Part shown: positions 53,691 to 64,000 of the stretch, piece by piece
Layout of the letters: every line of letters begins with the position of its first letter
Position numbering within the stretch: position 1 is the first letter of the stretch
Origin: Chamaecrista fasciculata
Lineage: Eukaryota > Streptophyta > Magnoliopsida > Fabales > Fabaceae
Reading direction: 5' to 3'
DNA: 64,000 nt
Assembly: GCA_003254925.1 (NCBI GenBank)
Contig: QANZ01056060.1
Coordinates: 23,659-87,658, forward strand
Program-made: the position numbers and the translations under genes
The notes under the pieces: model-generated
Told to the model about the DNA's origin: nothing
Databases searched by the model: none
Seen by the model: the letters and a program-made list of their open reading frames with translations, nothing else

Positions 53691-56600
53691 TGTCATGACC
53701 CCCTCTTTGGAGGCATGTGACCGACACTGACATGGTCTTACCCCATGCCGTAAGCCTACACACAAACAGTACATAACAATTAATCAAACAAAATTCACAA
53801 TTATTATGTACATCAATGCAAATACCATTTCAAAGTAACCAAACAAAATACACAATTAATCAATCTCTCACTTAAGCAAGTCGTACATAATGATAATGAT
53901 AGATAACCCCAAATCCACTCCCTAAGTACTTGTAGAGCTGACAGTTTAGTGTTTAAGACAACTTTACTCAAATAAAGCAATCACTCACTCCAACGACGAC
54001 ATGGGCTCTTGATTGGCTTCCTCCGGGAATTCAAGTAGTGGTTCGAGCTGAACCTGTATCTAAAAATGTTAAACGAGGGGTGAGTCGAAACTCAGTTAGT
54101 ACGTGGCTAACTCATACCATTCATGGGGTCTCCAACAAGCCAGCACTCCGCAACAACGGGTAATTTATAATGACATCCATTTAACTAAGATGACTCAATA
54201 TAAGCAACTTAAAACATTTACCATAATAAAAAAACAAGGAATAGCTCAACTAGAGAAACCTTGTGAACTTTTAAAAGGGATTGAATTAAATTACAAGAAC
54301 AACTATGGACTTAAGAATACCTTATGGAATAAGAGATTTCGAGGAAACATACTTTGAGAACTCATTTGAGAAGAAAATAAATTTTAGTAGAGAAAATGAC
54401 ATAAGTTTTATGTTAGCTAAAATAAAATTTGGGAATAGAAAATAATTTATAAAGTCTTATTTTAAAAACTCCTTTCAAAGACCTGAAACCTTGGTGGGAT
54501 AAAGTATTCAAATCACTGGAAGAATAATTTCCTTAAAAAAAATCGCATGAAAAGAGGACTCATAAAGGATTTAAAAATTGGGTTAAAGGCATGGTTACAG
54601 TAGAAGTATAGTCTCTATCAAATCATACTTTTTGAAGTATTAGAAATATAGTCTTGCAAGGTCGCTTTATATAAAAATAATGTAATATAGATAAATGATT
54701 TCCTGAATATACCAATTGAAATTGAAACCACAGTTACTCAAAAGAAATGAGTTTACATAAAATTATGAATAGCCAAACGATAACTACATCAACAATATAT
54801 ACATGTAAGATAGCCAAAAAAAATCATAACAACTCAATTGATATCATTCCAACCATCATCAACCCATCGGAGAATGCACATAGCATGATCTCATCCCGTG
54901 GGGTGCACACAGAGCATCACCTCACCCAACGGGGTCCCACATAACATTATCTCAACCCGTGGGGAATGCACAAAGCATTATCTCACCCATCGAGATTGCA
55001 TGCAGCATCATCTCAACTCGTGGGAACGCACACAACATAATCTCACCCATCGGGAGCGCACACAACATTATCTCAACCCATGGGGATTGCACACAGCGTA
55101 TCTCACCCATCGGAAGCGTACACAACATTATCTCAACCCATGGAGACCGCACACAACTTATCTCACCCATCGAGAGTGCACACGTCATTCACAACCATCT
55201 TCCAACAAATCAATGATAAAACAACACACTAGAATATATAACGAATGTCATCGCCAATGTCAATACAATTATTTTCATAAAAACAATTCAATTTCAATAA
55301 TTAGAATCAGCTATGAGGATATTTGAGGTTTCACAATCTTGAGCAAGTATTAACAACTGAATTCATTTACCTAGGAACGTTACCATTCAGCATACAACTC
55401 TCAAGCATGGCTGAAATAAGAAAGTCCCTCACCTTAGCCGATCAAGTAGATTCTATATCTTCTTTTGTTCCTATCGTCAATCGGTGCAAGACATCAAGAA
55501 ACATTAACATACTCTTGATAACATGACCAGGCCACTATTCAAGAAACAATTCCAATGACCCAAGGTTCTAAACCACAAATTCACACTTTAGCAAGTTAGC
55601 TAACGAATCACACATGGACCCACTAATCAAGCACTTATCCTACACTTTCCTACACCCACCTAAAATCCTAGAATCTTAGCCAAGGGTTCAACAAGTGGCT
55701 TGGGTATCCATTTGGGAGCTCTAACAATGTTGTAAAATCCATAAGTTCCAAAATTAATTCACCAGCAAGTTTCAAATCCAAATAAAATTGGCCAATACCA
55801 CAAGCTTGGAAATTTCTTTCATCCAAACTAGAATTGCACATATCATTACCACATTTTAAATTCAAGATTACTATTTCAAAACTTTCCATACTCTCAAAGG
55901 ATTCCATTTAGTTCATCAAAACTATCAAAATCACCCATAGGGACCAAAATGCGACTTTAAAGTTTATACATAATAACCAAATCTTAAAATACCTTTTCTA
56001 ATTCAAAATCAATGCATTAGAACTCATTAAAATTTACCATTAAACTCGTCCAGACTATTAATTTCAAGAAAACACAAAGATTTGCTCAAAAACCCCAATT
56101 TTCATCACTTATGAACCCTAGAGGAAAAATTGTCCCAAAACTTAAAATTGTGGAGATTTAAGAGCTTCTAGCGGTTCCCAACATGATATACTATCACCAA
56201 TGGGTTCATTCCAACCAAGAAAATGAAGAAACAATGAAGGATTTGCTGACTTTTGAACACACCTCTATTATGGCCGAAAATGGAGAATGGAGGAGCTTGC
56301 CCAAGCTCATGTGACTTCCAAGATGAAAATGGAGGTGGGAAGAATGATGAAGGGTGCATCTCAATGATTAACTAATGTCAAGAAACCAGAAGAAATTTGA
56401 AGAAAAACATATAAGAAACCAATTTAAACCCATGAATGGAAAAGAGAAGAAAAATGGAAAAGAGAGGCACAAACCAAGGAATATGGGCCGTTGGATGGTA
56501 TCTTGATATCTTGAATCCTGGCCGTCCAAATCATATCTTTGAGCTCAAGTTTTCGTGCGCTGTTAGAATTCTTCGCCTACCAAGTCACGACACATCTTTT

Positions 56601-57000
56601 CTTGACGTATTTGAGTGAAACACACAATTTGGGGTTGCGCCGGCGGCCCAAAGTGATGGCCCAAAACACGTTCACTGTGCAGTTTTACAAAAACGCATCG
56701 TTCGGGCTCTCTGGAACTTCGATTTGGCTCATTCAAAGTGTGTTCTTCTCGTATCGAACCGTACTACATTCCCATGTCCATAGATTTATTTAATTAAGCC
56801 AATCATCTTGATCCTCGAACATCAGGGGATGACTTCTTACTTCTTGTTGATTCTGGATGATTCCCTTTGGTTAAACCCTGTTTGGATGTCGGAAACACTA
56901 AAAACCCATTAAATAGCACTTATTTATAAAATACAATAAATAAACGCTAATTAACCTATTTTATCCACTTTATTATGTCATACCTTGGTGCAGCCCTTAG
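53691..57000 (-). mobile_element. Long LTR of the TGTCAYGACC family, minus orientation
   Basis: On the minus strand this LTR ends ...GGGGGTCATGACA next to a tRNA-Met primer site. It shares with 46000-48400 the GTTAAACGAGGGGTGAGTCG phrase (54063), the minisatellite, and the 'ACAACTCTCAAGCATGG' region (55388). The primer site and great length suggest a Ty3/gypsy element, perhaps of the Tekay type (inference). The far end is not resolved and 57000 is approximate. Host-like frames inside look incidental. Confidence 0.65.
54850..55190 (+). repeat. Minisatellite inside the LTR
   Basis: About ten units of 30-38 bases of the form ATCTCAACCCATGGGGATTG plus CACACAGC, alternating 'TCTCACCCATCGG' and 'TCTCAACCCATGG'. 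Homologous to 47425-47830, but the units have been homogenised separately. Confidence 0.85.
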
Positions 57001-58200
57001 CATATTAATTGGTCTAATTCTAATATATTATTATTATAAGCACATTAAAAGAAGGCCAAATAACTTGTTCACTTTTGCGCTGATCAAGATTCAAAAGTTA
57101 TTTTTGTGTTATGCGAATCAATTCCATGTTTAAATTTGATTCCTTATGAGTTAATATGTGTATAAGAGATTTTTTAGATTGATGCATGTGTAAATGTATA
57201 CATATATTTGTTATTTTTCTTATTTGACCGGGTCAGCCGGGTTTTGGGTGACCCAGCGGATGAATTGGTGACCCAACCACCCAAACTCTTATCCAGGTCA
57301 ATGAGCGGTACGGTTTTACAAACTATGCTTCCATCTCAAGTCTGGTTTGTCTAAATGTAAGTGGACCTTTATTATTTGTATCTGACTCTCTTTGCTTTTC
57401 TTTTTTTATCTTGCGGATCCACAAGATTCAACCTTCAAGGAAAAGAAACCTTATAAGAAAATGGCCATATGTGATTTGTCTTAGCCTGTACAGATTGAGG
57501 CTGACATAAAACAAGATTGAAATAAAAGTAATATTTTCGTTTTCTCACACTTTGGTCCTTCGGTTTTGTAATGACTCAACTTCCTTTCTTGTTCACATTT
57601 TTCTGCCTTCCGCTATGTTAATCTAATTTGGCTTCTCATCATTTAAATTTTACATATTTATTACATATATAAAATAAAACTATTAATTTTTTGTTAACAT
57701 ACATTCTCCCTTGTATTTTAATTTGTATAAATTAAAGATACTCTTCATATAAAATAAAAATATTTGTAATTAATTTTCAATCAAACATAATAAACAATTG
57801 ACAACAAGTATGCCAACACGTTTTTGCATAATCTAGAAAGGCCTTAATATATCAAATATTAATAATATTTGTGGCTTACTTAAAAATGATGGACAAATGA
57901 AGAAAGTACATAAATTGAGACAAAACAAGCTAAGAAGCCTTAATTTTCTGTATTAATATGTTTCTTTTTTTAATTATATTTAATTTTAGTAAATTTAATA
58001 ATGAAATTGGATTTTGTTATTAATTGAAATTAACATTTATATAGGTATAGTTATGGAAGTAAAAATTTGTAATAAATGCCAAAACAAATTGAGGAGATAA
58101 CTTTTTTTTTTTAGGAGATAATTGTTTCAATATATAGAGAAAAAATTCAATTGAGGCTAGGGTAGCATGTTCGTAAAGTTATGTTACCATGTGTTTTTTA
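57001..58200. other. Intergenic DNA, no gene
   Basis: Contains a GC-richer stretch at 57225-57320 with repeated 'GACCGGGTCAGCCGGG' and 'GTGACCCA' phrases, of a kind common in plant transposons but unassigned. The part at 57975-58140 is repeated at 62385-62540. Confidence 0.4.
57975..58140 (+). repeat. Dispersed repeat, copy 1
   Basis: Shares 'TTTAGTAAATTTAATAATGA', 'AAATTTGTAATAAATGCC' and 'GGAGATAATTGTTTCAATAT' in the same order with 62385-62540, with indels between. Confidence 0.55.
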
Positions 58201-58221
58201 CCTGTTATTGTATATTTGATT

Positions 58222-58274
58222 AGTCCTACATCGCTTAGATTTACAAGCATTCTCCCACCACCTATCTATAAATA
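58222..58274 (+). promoter_or_regulatory. USE-like element and TATA box
   Basis: AGTCCTACATCG (58222-58233) is one base off the plant snRNA upstream element RTCCCACATCG. TATAAATA follows at 58267-58274, 33 bases later. The spacing resembles that of plant Pol II snRNA promoters. What lies downstream is not a U-snRNA I recognise (CACATACTAATCCTTGG...). The same USE-TATA pairing also occurs in LTRs of small TRIM-type retroelements, which I consider the likelier source. Confidence 0.4.
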
Positions 58275-58299
58275 GATCTCCTCTTCTCTTCTCCCAACA

Positions 58300-59873
58300 C
58301 ATACTAATCCTTGGAAGGGCTAAATCTACGATCTTTCCAGATCAAGCCTCTAACTTATTTCATGTAATCTCGCCTCAAGAGGTAAGACTCCTTTCTCTAT
58401 CGGTTCATTTCATTTTATTCTTTTATTTTATTTTTATTTATTGCTTTTTATGTTTTGTTTCTATTTTCTTTCTAAGCTAAACATTTTTATGCTTTTCTTT
58501 ATTTTTATTTAGTTTTTGTTTTATTTAAGCTAATTAATTTTAATAAAAGTATAGGCAATATACATATTCATTTCTATAATACGTATAAGATAACTTTCAA
58601 TTTGAGACTTTTTAAGGTGTTTTACACTTTCACTATAAACCAAATAGACTTGGCCCGTTTATACTTTTAAGAACCAGTTTTTCAAAAAAAAAAAGTCCTA
58701 TTGACTGTTATAAATTTTTTAAAAAAATCAAAATTAATTCGTTTCCTTTGAAACTGTTACTAATATATATTTTTTTTATTAATCATGAAACATAATTTAA
58801 ATTCAATTGCATAACTTTAATTGCTTATAACTATAGCATCAATGATATGATCGAAAGCTACAACTACTAATAGCAGGAGTGTCTATTAAAATTGATAAGG
58901 TAGAAATTCACTTAGCATATTGATATGTTTTCATAATTGTTAGAGATTATGGCTTAACTACATGATATTGATGATTGTGATCATGTTAGTATGATGTTAT
59001 TTAAATTTAATTTGATCACATTGGTTTATCATATATACTTTGTCTCCCATTTACATTGTTTTAATTTCTCATTCAATCATTTTAAGTTCATGCTAAATTG
59101 TATTAATGTATGTATAATATTAGATGATTTCCATCTTTTTACAAGGTAAATCCTGCTTCTACGTTGTGACAAACAAAAATTTTAGTTTAATGATGACATT
59201 AATGGTCTTCAAGTAGTATTATTTTGTCAAATTAAATTTGTTTTATTACTATGTAGTTCTTTTTTATTATATTGAGTTGATAACTATAAGTATCATTTAT
59301 CCTTACAAAATATGTTATATAAACAATGTGCAACAAACTCTTCAACTTCCAATTGGAATATTGAAAAGGACAATATCTTTTTGATAAAAAGAGAAATTCA
59401 TTAAAAGAAAATGCAGGAAATAGAGAGCATTAAGTCCTCAAGCTATCGAAGGCATGAAGACAAGAGTACTGAAACTAACGCCATTTGGAGATTTTTATGA
59501 AATGTTTATGATAAAAAGTTTTCATTACTTGAAGCAACAACCTTCGTGGAAACAGCCTCAAAAATGCAATAACAAAACTCACACAATGTGTTATTCCTTC
59601 TCTTTTTATATTCTATTGATTTTTTTTTATCGTTATTCTAGAATGTGCCTAATTGGCCTCTTATTTGAAATCTAACATGTCATTGAAATCTTCTATCTAA
59701 AATTTTGATCTATAAAGATTCACTCTAAGTCACAAGATTATTGTTACATCACAAGTGAGTGTAATCTCATTATTCATCTTTTTTTATGTGAAGACTCTTT
59801 TGCTTCCATAACTACAGTGTTAATTGTTCTTCAAATATGAGTTTGTTCTCACATTTTTATTTATAGGACTCAT
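58300..59873. other. AT-rich DNA, no gene
   Basis: No recognisable coding region, repeat pair or transposon end. Confidence 0.5.
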
Positions 59874-61570
59874 ATCCTCTATAATTAAAAGCCTCTATAG
59901 TTCTCTGAATTTTTGGGCAATGGATCCTCTGCTGTACTTTTATGGTGTTGTCTTTCCTATCTAGAGATCTCAATCGTCACTATATCCAAAGGCTTATCTT
60001 GTGCCACATGTCTTACACTTTTTTATTTGTGTTTGCAGAGGGTTTTTCTCCACTCCATCACCGATGTCTATTTCAGTCACCGCTCTTTACGTCTTTGTCT
60101 TTGCTGCTTGTTCAAGAAATTTGGGATTTGTCGAAGACACAGCCATAAATGGGATCTGACAACCTGGCCTGAGCCTCGTAGGAGACAGTAGCGACGACTT
60201 CATGGCATCGAGTGACCAGAATATTGAGCAAGAGCTTGGAGACATTGCTAGCGCCAAACACCTTGTGGATTGCTGCAAATCGAGTCACACCCTGGTTGGA
60301 ACCAAAGTATACCTTATCGCGGGTCGGGCTCGCTAAAATACGGGTCGGGCTATAAGGGGTAGTAACGAACTAAAATCCGGCCCGTGTTATTTTTTTCAGG
60401 CTGGGCCTTGCCCGCTTTTAATAAATGTGGGCTGGGCTTGATTTTGGGCTCCCTTGTTTTTAACACTCTGCGAGGGACTAAGAATGGAGAAGAAAAAAAA
60501 TGCGAGAGACTGAGAATGGAGAAGAACAAGCGAGCAATGACAACTAGGGTCTAAGGGAGAAGAACGATTGATTTCGTAATTGGAAAATGAAATTGATTGT
60601 GGAATAGGAATTGAATGATTCATTTGGAAATTGAAATTTCGAATAGAATGTAGTGTGTGGAGTTACTGTAGCTTACTGAAAGTCTAGAAGTCTGGAATTG
60701 AATGGTGACAGCGAGGGAGTGAAGGGAATAAGGAAAAGGGAGAAGAGTGGATTTGGAAATTGTATTGAAATTGAAATTGTGGTTGTGGAAATAATAGGAA
60801 TAGAATAATTGATTGATTTGCATGTATCAAAAATTTAAAAAAAAAAATTGATTTGGAATTGAATGAATCATGCCACGATAATGAAGAAATGTTGAAGTCT
60901 GAATTACAAATGGGGAAAACGCAAGTCTGCACCTTCAGTTTTGAGTGGAGAAAAATCCTCTATAAATACAAATAAAAAAGTGTAGTACATGTTACACAAG
61001 ATAAACCTTTGGATATAAAGGATGATTGAGATCTGGACAACAGAGAAAACACCATAAAAGTACAGTAGAGGATCCATTGCCAAATTTCGTAAATAAAGAT
61101 CGTTGGATTAATCAAACACTTTCATAACTTGCCATGTGGCCTTTAGATTAAATGAACGAAAGTTGGGGAATTGGCACTTGAGGGAGAGGCAGGAGACGGA
61201 GAGGGTGATGGCTCGTAGGGACGCAACAAGCTCGGTGTGGGCAAGGGAGAGGAGGAAGGATTCGTTGTAAGAGACATGTTACGATCGCCGTGGAGGGAGA
61301 GGAGGTCATGGAGGTAATGGAGGTTGGAATCGTAGCGGGATTAGGACGCCGCCGCCGACGAAGTGGCGACAAGAGGGGGATTTGAGGAGTTTGGGACCTT
61401 GATGCGAAATGGTTAATGAATCAAGGAGGAAGATGTTCGTGTTTGTGAAAATACAGAGAGTGAAACAAGAAGGGATTGATAAAGGAAGAAGAATAAGAAA
61501 AAGAAAAAGAAAATAAACACGCCCTACCATTAATTATAAAGGACTATAGAGACTTTTGATTATAGAGGAT
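59874..61570. mobile_element. TIR transposon carrying a LOB-domain gene fragment
   Basis: The outer ends ATCCTCTATAATTAAAAGCC and, inverted, at 61537-61570 pair over about 30 bases. A second inverted pair is much longer: 59908-60025 against 60962-61085, nearly 120 bases with few mismatches. Between them lies a minus-strand LBD gene piece (60136-60297). The 450 bases between the inner and outer right arms are GC-richer and may be another captured piece. No clear target duplication was found, so the superfamily is open, with Pack-MULE-like as the best analogy. Confidence 0.7.
60136..60297 (-). pseudogene. Captured LOB-domain (LBD) gene fragment
   Basis: On the minus strand one open frame reads NQGVTRFAAIHKVFGASNVS, then KLLLNILVTRCHEVVATVSY and EAQARLSDPIYGCV. 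The central part of the LOB domain is evident: FAAIHKVFGASN (GAS block) and YEAQARL.DP.YGCV before the coiled coil. LBD proteins are plant transcription factors of organ boundaries and root development. The zinc-finger-like C block is missing, and similarity ends right after YGCV. A partial degeneration lies between KLLL and VSYEAQ. It is a transduplicated fragment without function of its own. Confidence 0.85.
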
Positions 61571-62384
61571 ACAATTCCTATTTATATGGGCAAGCATGTG
61601 ATGGGAAAGTTAAGGCACGACTCATCAACCACAATGGTACAAAATGTAGAATTTTTCTTGAGGAATTCACATGTACCTCAGTTTTATCATGCCTTATTTA
61701 TTGCAAGTGACAATCTTAAAAAAGTGAATATTTTTGTTTAATTTGATGATTGATTGAAGACATATTGAGCTCACATTTTAAAATTTCGTAAAGTTTGAAT
61801 AAATTGTTCAAAATGTTAGATATGTGATAGGCGAATAAATTGTTTTTATTCAAGGAGATCATATCACATAATATTGATGGTAAATAGGTGCACACACACA
61901 TATATATAACCAATGTAACCATAAAAAATTATAATTTTTAACCCCAAATTAATCTTTTATGTATGGGCTAGATTTCAAATTTATCTTTTATGTTTCATTC
62001 ATTTCAAATTAATCCAACATGTTTCAGTAACACTCCTTATCAATTACACACACCATATAGTGATGTCGAAAGCTTCATGTCGTTCTAGGCATACATCCCA
62101 CCAATTGAATAGAGTCGTGTTTTGGACTTCATATTCAACTACATATAGTTGGATCATTTTCAAGTTGTTTTCCTCTGTATGTAAGAATGTCGTCTGATTC
62201 GGTAATACACATGATTTTTTGAATGCGACTGTGAAGTGAAAGCACTGTGTCCAATGGAGATGCAAGTATTGCAATGGTTTTGTTTCATCAGATGAAAAAT
62301 TGCAAAGGATGAGGAGAATCATCACAGGAGATGCTTCTTCCACCAAAATGAGAGGATTCTTCTATCATCATTCTTAGAAACAAA
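61571..62384. other. AT-rich DNA, no gene
   Basis: No recognisable feature. Confidence 0.5.
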
Positions 62385-62540
62385 ACAGAGTTATTTTAGT
62401 AAATGTAATATTGAAGTTGGATTTTTCAATTAATAAAATTGTATATTTATATATGTAAAATTAAGAATGTCAAATTTTGTAATAAGTGCTGGAAGAATTA
62501 GGAGATTATTGTTTCAATATATATCAAAAATTAGAAGAAA
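62385..62540 (+). repeat. Dispersed repeat, copy 2
   Basis: Homologous to 57975-58140; the LTR at 62542 starts right at its end. Confidence 0.55.
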
Positions 62541-62541
62541 G

Positions 62542-64000
62542 TGTTGGGAAATCACAGAGCGGAGCGCAGCGGAAGCAAAAATAAAATTTAATAAAAACGC
62601 AGTGCTTTGTGATTTCTTACAGGATCCACTAGTTAAATTTAAACCGGTAAAGGAAGAAGTATACCTCAATTCAATCGACGGGTTTGAAATACTGCGATTC
62701 AGAGAAGTCCACTCCGAGTGTCCTTCCTCTACCGGTGATCCACACGAGCAGTTTGGCAGATGCCCAGGTGCTAGCCTCCTTCACTTCTTCCCAAGTGAAT
62801 ACGGGAACCAATCTACGTTCTTGAATGATCAAGAACAATTCTTGAACCTTTCAAGAAAAGTGGTGCAAGAACACACACAAAACCCTAGAGATTAAAGATG
62901 TGGGTCGAACTATTCTCTCTCTAGAGAAATTCGACTTTCTCTCTCTTGGAAACTAGGGTTGGCGAAAATTTTGACTCTAAAAAAAATGTGTTAGGCAACT
63001 TGCCCTAGGTTGTGTGTATTTATAATTTTCTCATTCCTAAAATTAGGGTTTCACTAATCTAATTAGTAAATCCCTAAAATCTTGGATATCTTAATCAATA
63101 ATCAATATTATTTAGGGAATCCCTAAATCTTGATTTATAATATTACACTAATATTATAATTCAAGAATTAGTAGGCAATTCGAATTCTAGGCTTTCAAGA
63201 TCAAATCTTGAAACCAAATCTTGATTTCTCAAACCCTATTGGTTGGAATGAGTCATGAGGAATTAAATTTATAATTAAAATATTACCCTAATAATTTAAC
63301 CCTAAAAATTCGACTTGCACATGTGTATATTTTAAATTCAAAATGCAAGATCAAATCTTGCATCCCAAGTTTAAAATCCATGCGCCATCCTCATCTTAGT
63401 TTTAGGGAATTTAATAAATCAAATAGGGATTCCTAAAATCTTGAATTATGATATTACACTAATATTATAATTCAAAACTAAAAGGCAATTTAAATTTAAA
63501 TCTCAAGATCAAATCTTGAAGACTAAATCTTGAATGCCCAATCCCATTGGTCAAGAAAATTTGAATTCTTAATTAAAATGTTACATTAATATCTTAATCT
63601 TGAAATTCAAAATGCAATCTTGAAATCCAAAATGCAAGATCAAATCTTGACCCTTGGATCAAGCCATGCGCCATCCTCATGCACCATTTAAAAGAATTTA
63701 ATAAATAAGATAACAACCCTAACTCTTAGGGATTTATAATCAACTTATTAATTTCCAAAACAAATTGAATTAAAATATTACCTTAATATCTTTAATTCAA
63801 ATTTGAATCTTGAATCCAAATTCCCAAACAATATTGAATTAAAATATTACCCTAATATATTTAATTCAAACTTTGAATCTTGAATGCAAAATCAAATCTT
63901 GAATTCAAATTCAAACCTTGAATCTAATTAACAAAACATTTTATTAATTAAAATCAAGAACAAAAGGGCGCCACCCTCCTTCTTGTTCTCCCAATATTAG
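62542..64000 (-). mobile_element. Long LTR, probably Ty1/copia, minus orientation, runs off the window
   Basis: Begins TGTTGGGAAATCACAGAGCG; relatives start at 16718 and, in the other orientation, lie at 34910-35195. On the minus strand a TATA box TATAAATA lies at 63018-63025, followed by AACCCTAG and GA-rich leader sequence, so R-U5 would be 62542-62990 and U3 63000 onward. The U3 part is built of degenerate repeats around 'TTAATTCAAATTTGAATCTTG' and 'CAAGATCAAATCTTG'. No primer site borders 62542. The frame at 62467-62895 reads through LTR sequence and is not a gene. Confidence 0.6.
63018..63025 (-). promoter_or_regulatory. TATA box of the LTR
   Basis: TATAAATA on the minus strand followed by CACACAACC. 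It is inferred to be the LTR promoter from its position between the repeat-rich part and the leader-like part. Confidence 0.5.

Noticed and set aside
47425..55326. Frames through the minisatellites (68 codons at 47425; 142 codons at 54898) and possible CRISPR-like arrays
   Set aside because: They are tandem repeats within LTRs in a plant genome. Units are degenerate with no constant-repeat, unique-spacer pattern.
59913..60191. 92-codon plus-strand frame opposite the LBD fragment
   Set aside because: The minus strand carries the conserved LOB-domain translation. The plus frame has no family features.
62467..62895. 142-codon frame at the right end
   Set aside because: Most of it reads through LTR sequence also found at 16718, where the frame is not kept.
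1..64000. tRNA, rRNA or organelle-derived insertions
   Set aside because: None was recognised by eye. A dedicated RNA search (covariance models) would be needed to exclude small ones.

Overview
This is a plant nuclear genome segment, most likely from a eudicot. It is AT-rich, has introns with GT/AG borders, contains a chloroplast-targeted lipid-synthesis gene, and is filled with plant transposon families. It includes a few isolated N bases (for example near 13657, 17099, 18727, 25924 and 34815), so a few junctions could be assembly artefacts. I cannot name the species from the sequence.

Only three ordinary host genes are convincing. An 11-exon plus-strand gene at 2007-6644 encodes sulfoquinovosyltransferase SQD2, which makes the chloroplast sulfolipid SQDG. 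An intronless minus-strand gene at 10413-11831 encodes a BAHD acyltransferase. A two-exon plus-strand gene at 51268-52353 encodes a small secreted cysteine-rich, thionin-like protein. They share no obvious pathway.

The rest is transposon-derived. Left part (1-13 kb): a Ty3/gypsy gag fragment, LTR-like blocks, MITEs inside SQD2 introns, an RTE LINE tail with a 17-bp target duplication, and an L1 fragment. 14-17 kb: an L1-type ORF1 (DUF4283 plus zinc knuckle) whose 3' end is cut by a probable copia LTR. 17-27 kb: gene-empty AT-rich DNA with fold-back MITEs, a Helitron 3' end, an internally deleted LINE and a Stowaway MITE. 27.6-33.1 kb: a full-length but inactive Ty3/gypsy chromovirus, with 5-bp target duplication, nested inside a MITE. 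33.5-39.5 kb: a Helitron end on the minus strand and a 4.3-kb non-autonomous CACTA element carrying exon-like pieces of host genes. 39.7-45 kb: a near-perfect 652-bp palindromic MULE-type MITE with a 9-bp target duplication, a CACTA transposase remnant and a 2.5-kb non-autonomous LTR element. 46-57 kb: long LTRs that begin TGTCAYGACC and contain a minisatellite. 59.9-61.6 kb: a TIR element carrying a LOB-domain gene fragment. 62.5 kb to the end: a long minus-strand LTR.

The most interesting signals are the gene fragments captured by DNA transposons (MOS14-like, rhomboid-like and LOB-domain), the palindromic MULE, and a pol-into-LTR overlap plus primer-site region shared by two different LTR elements. 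I found no credible wholly new biological system. The window is best read as a mosaic of nested transposons around three host genes.
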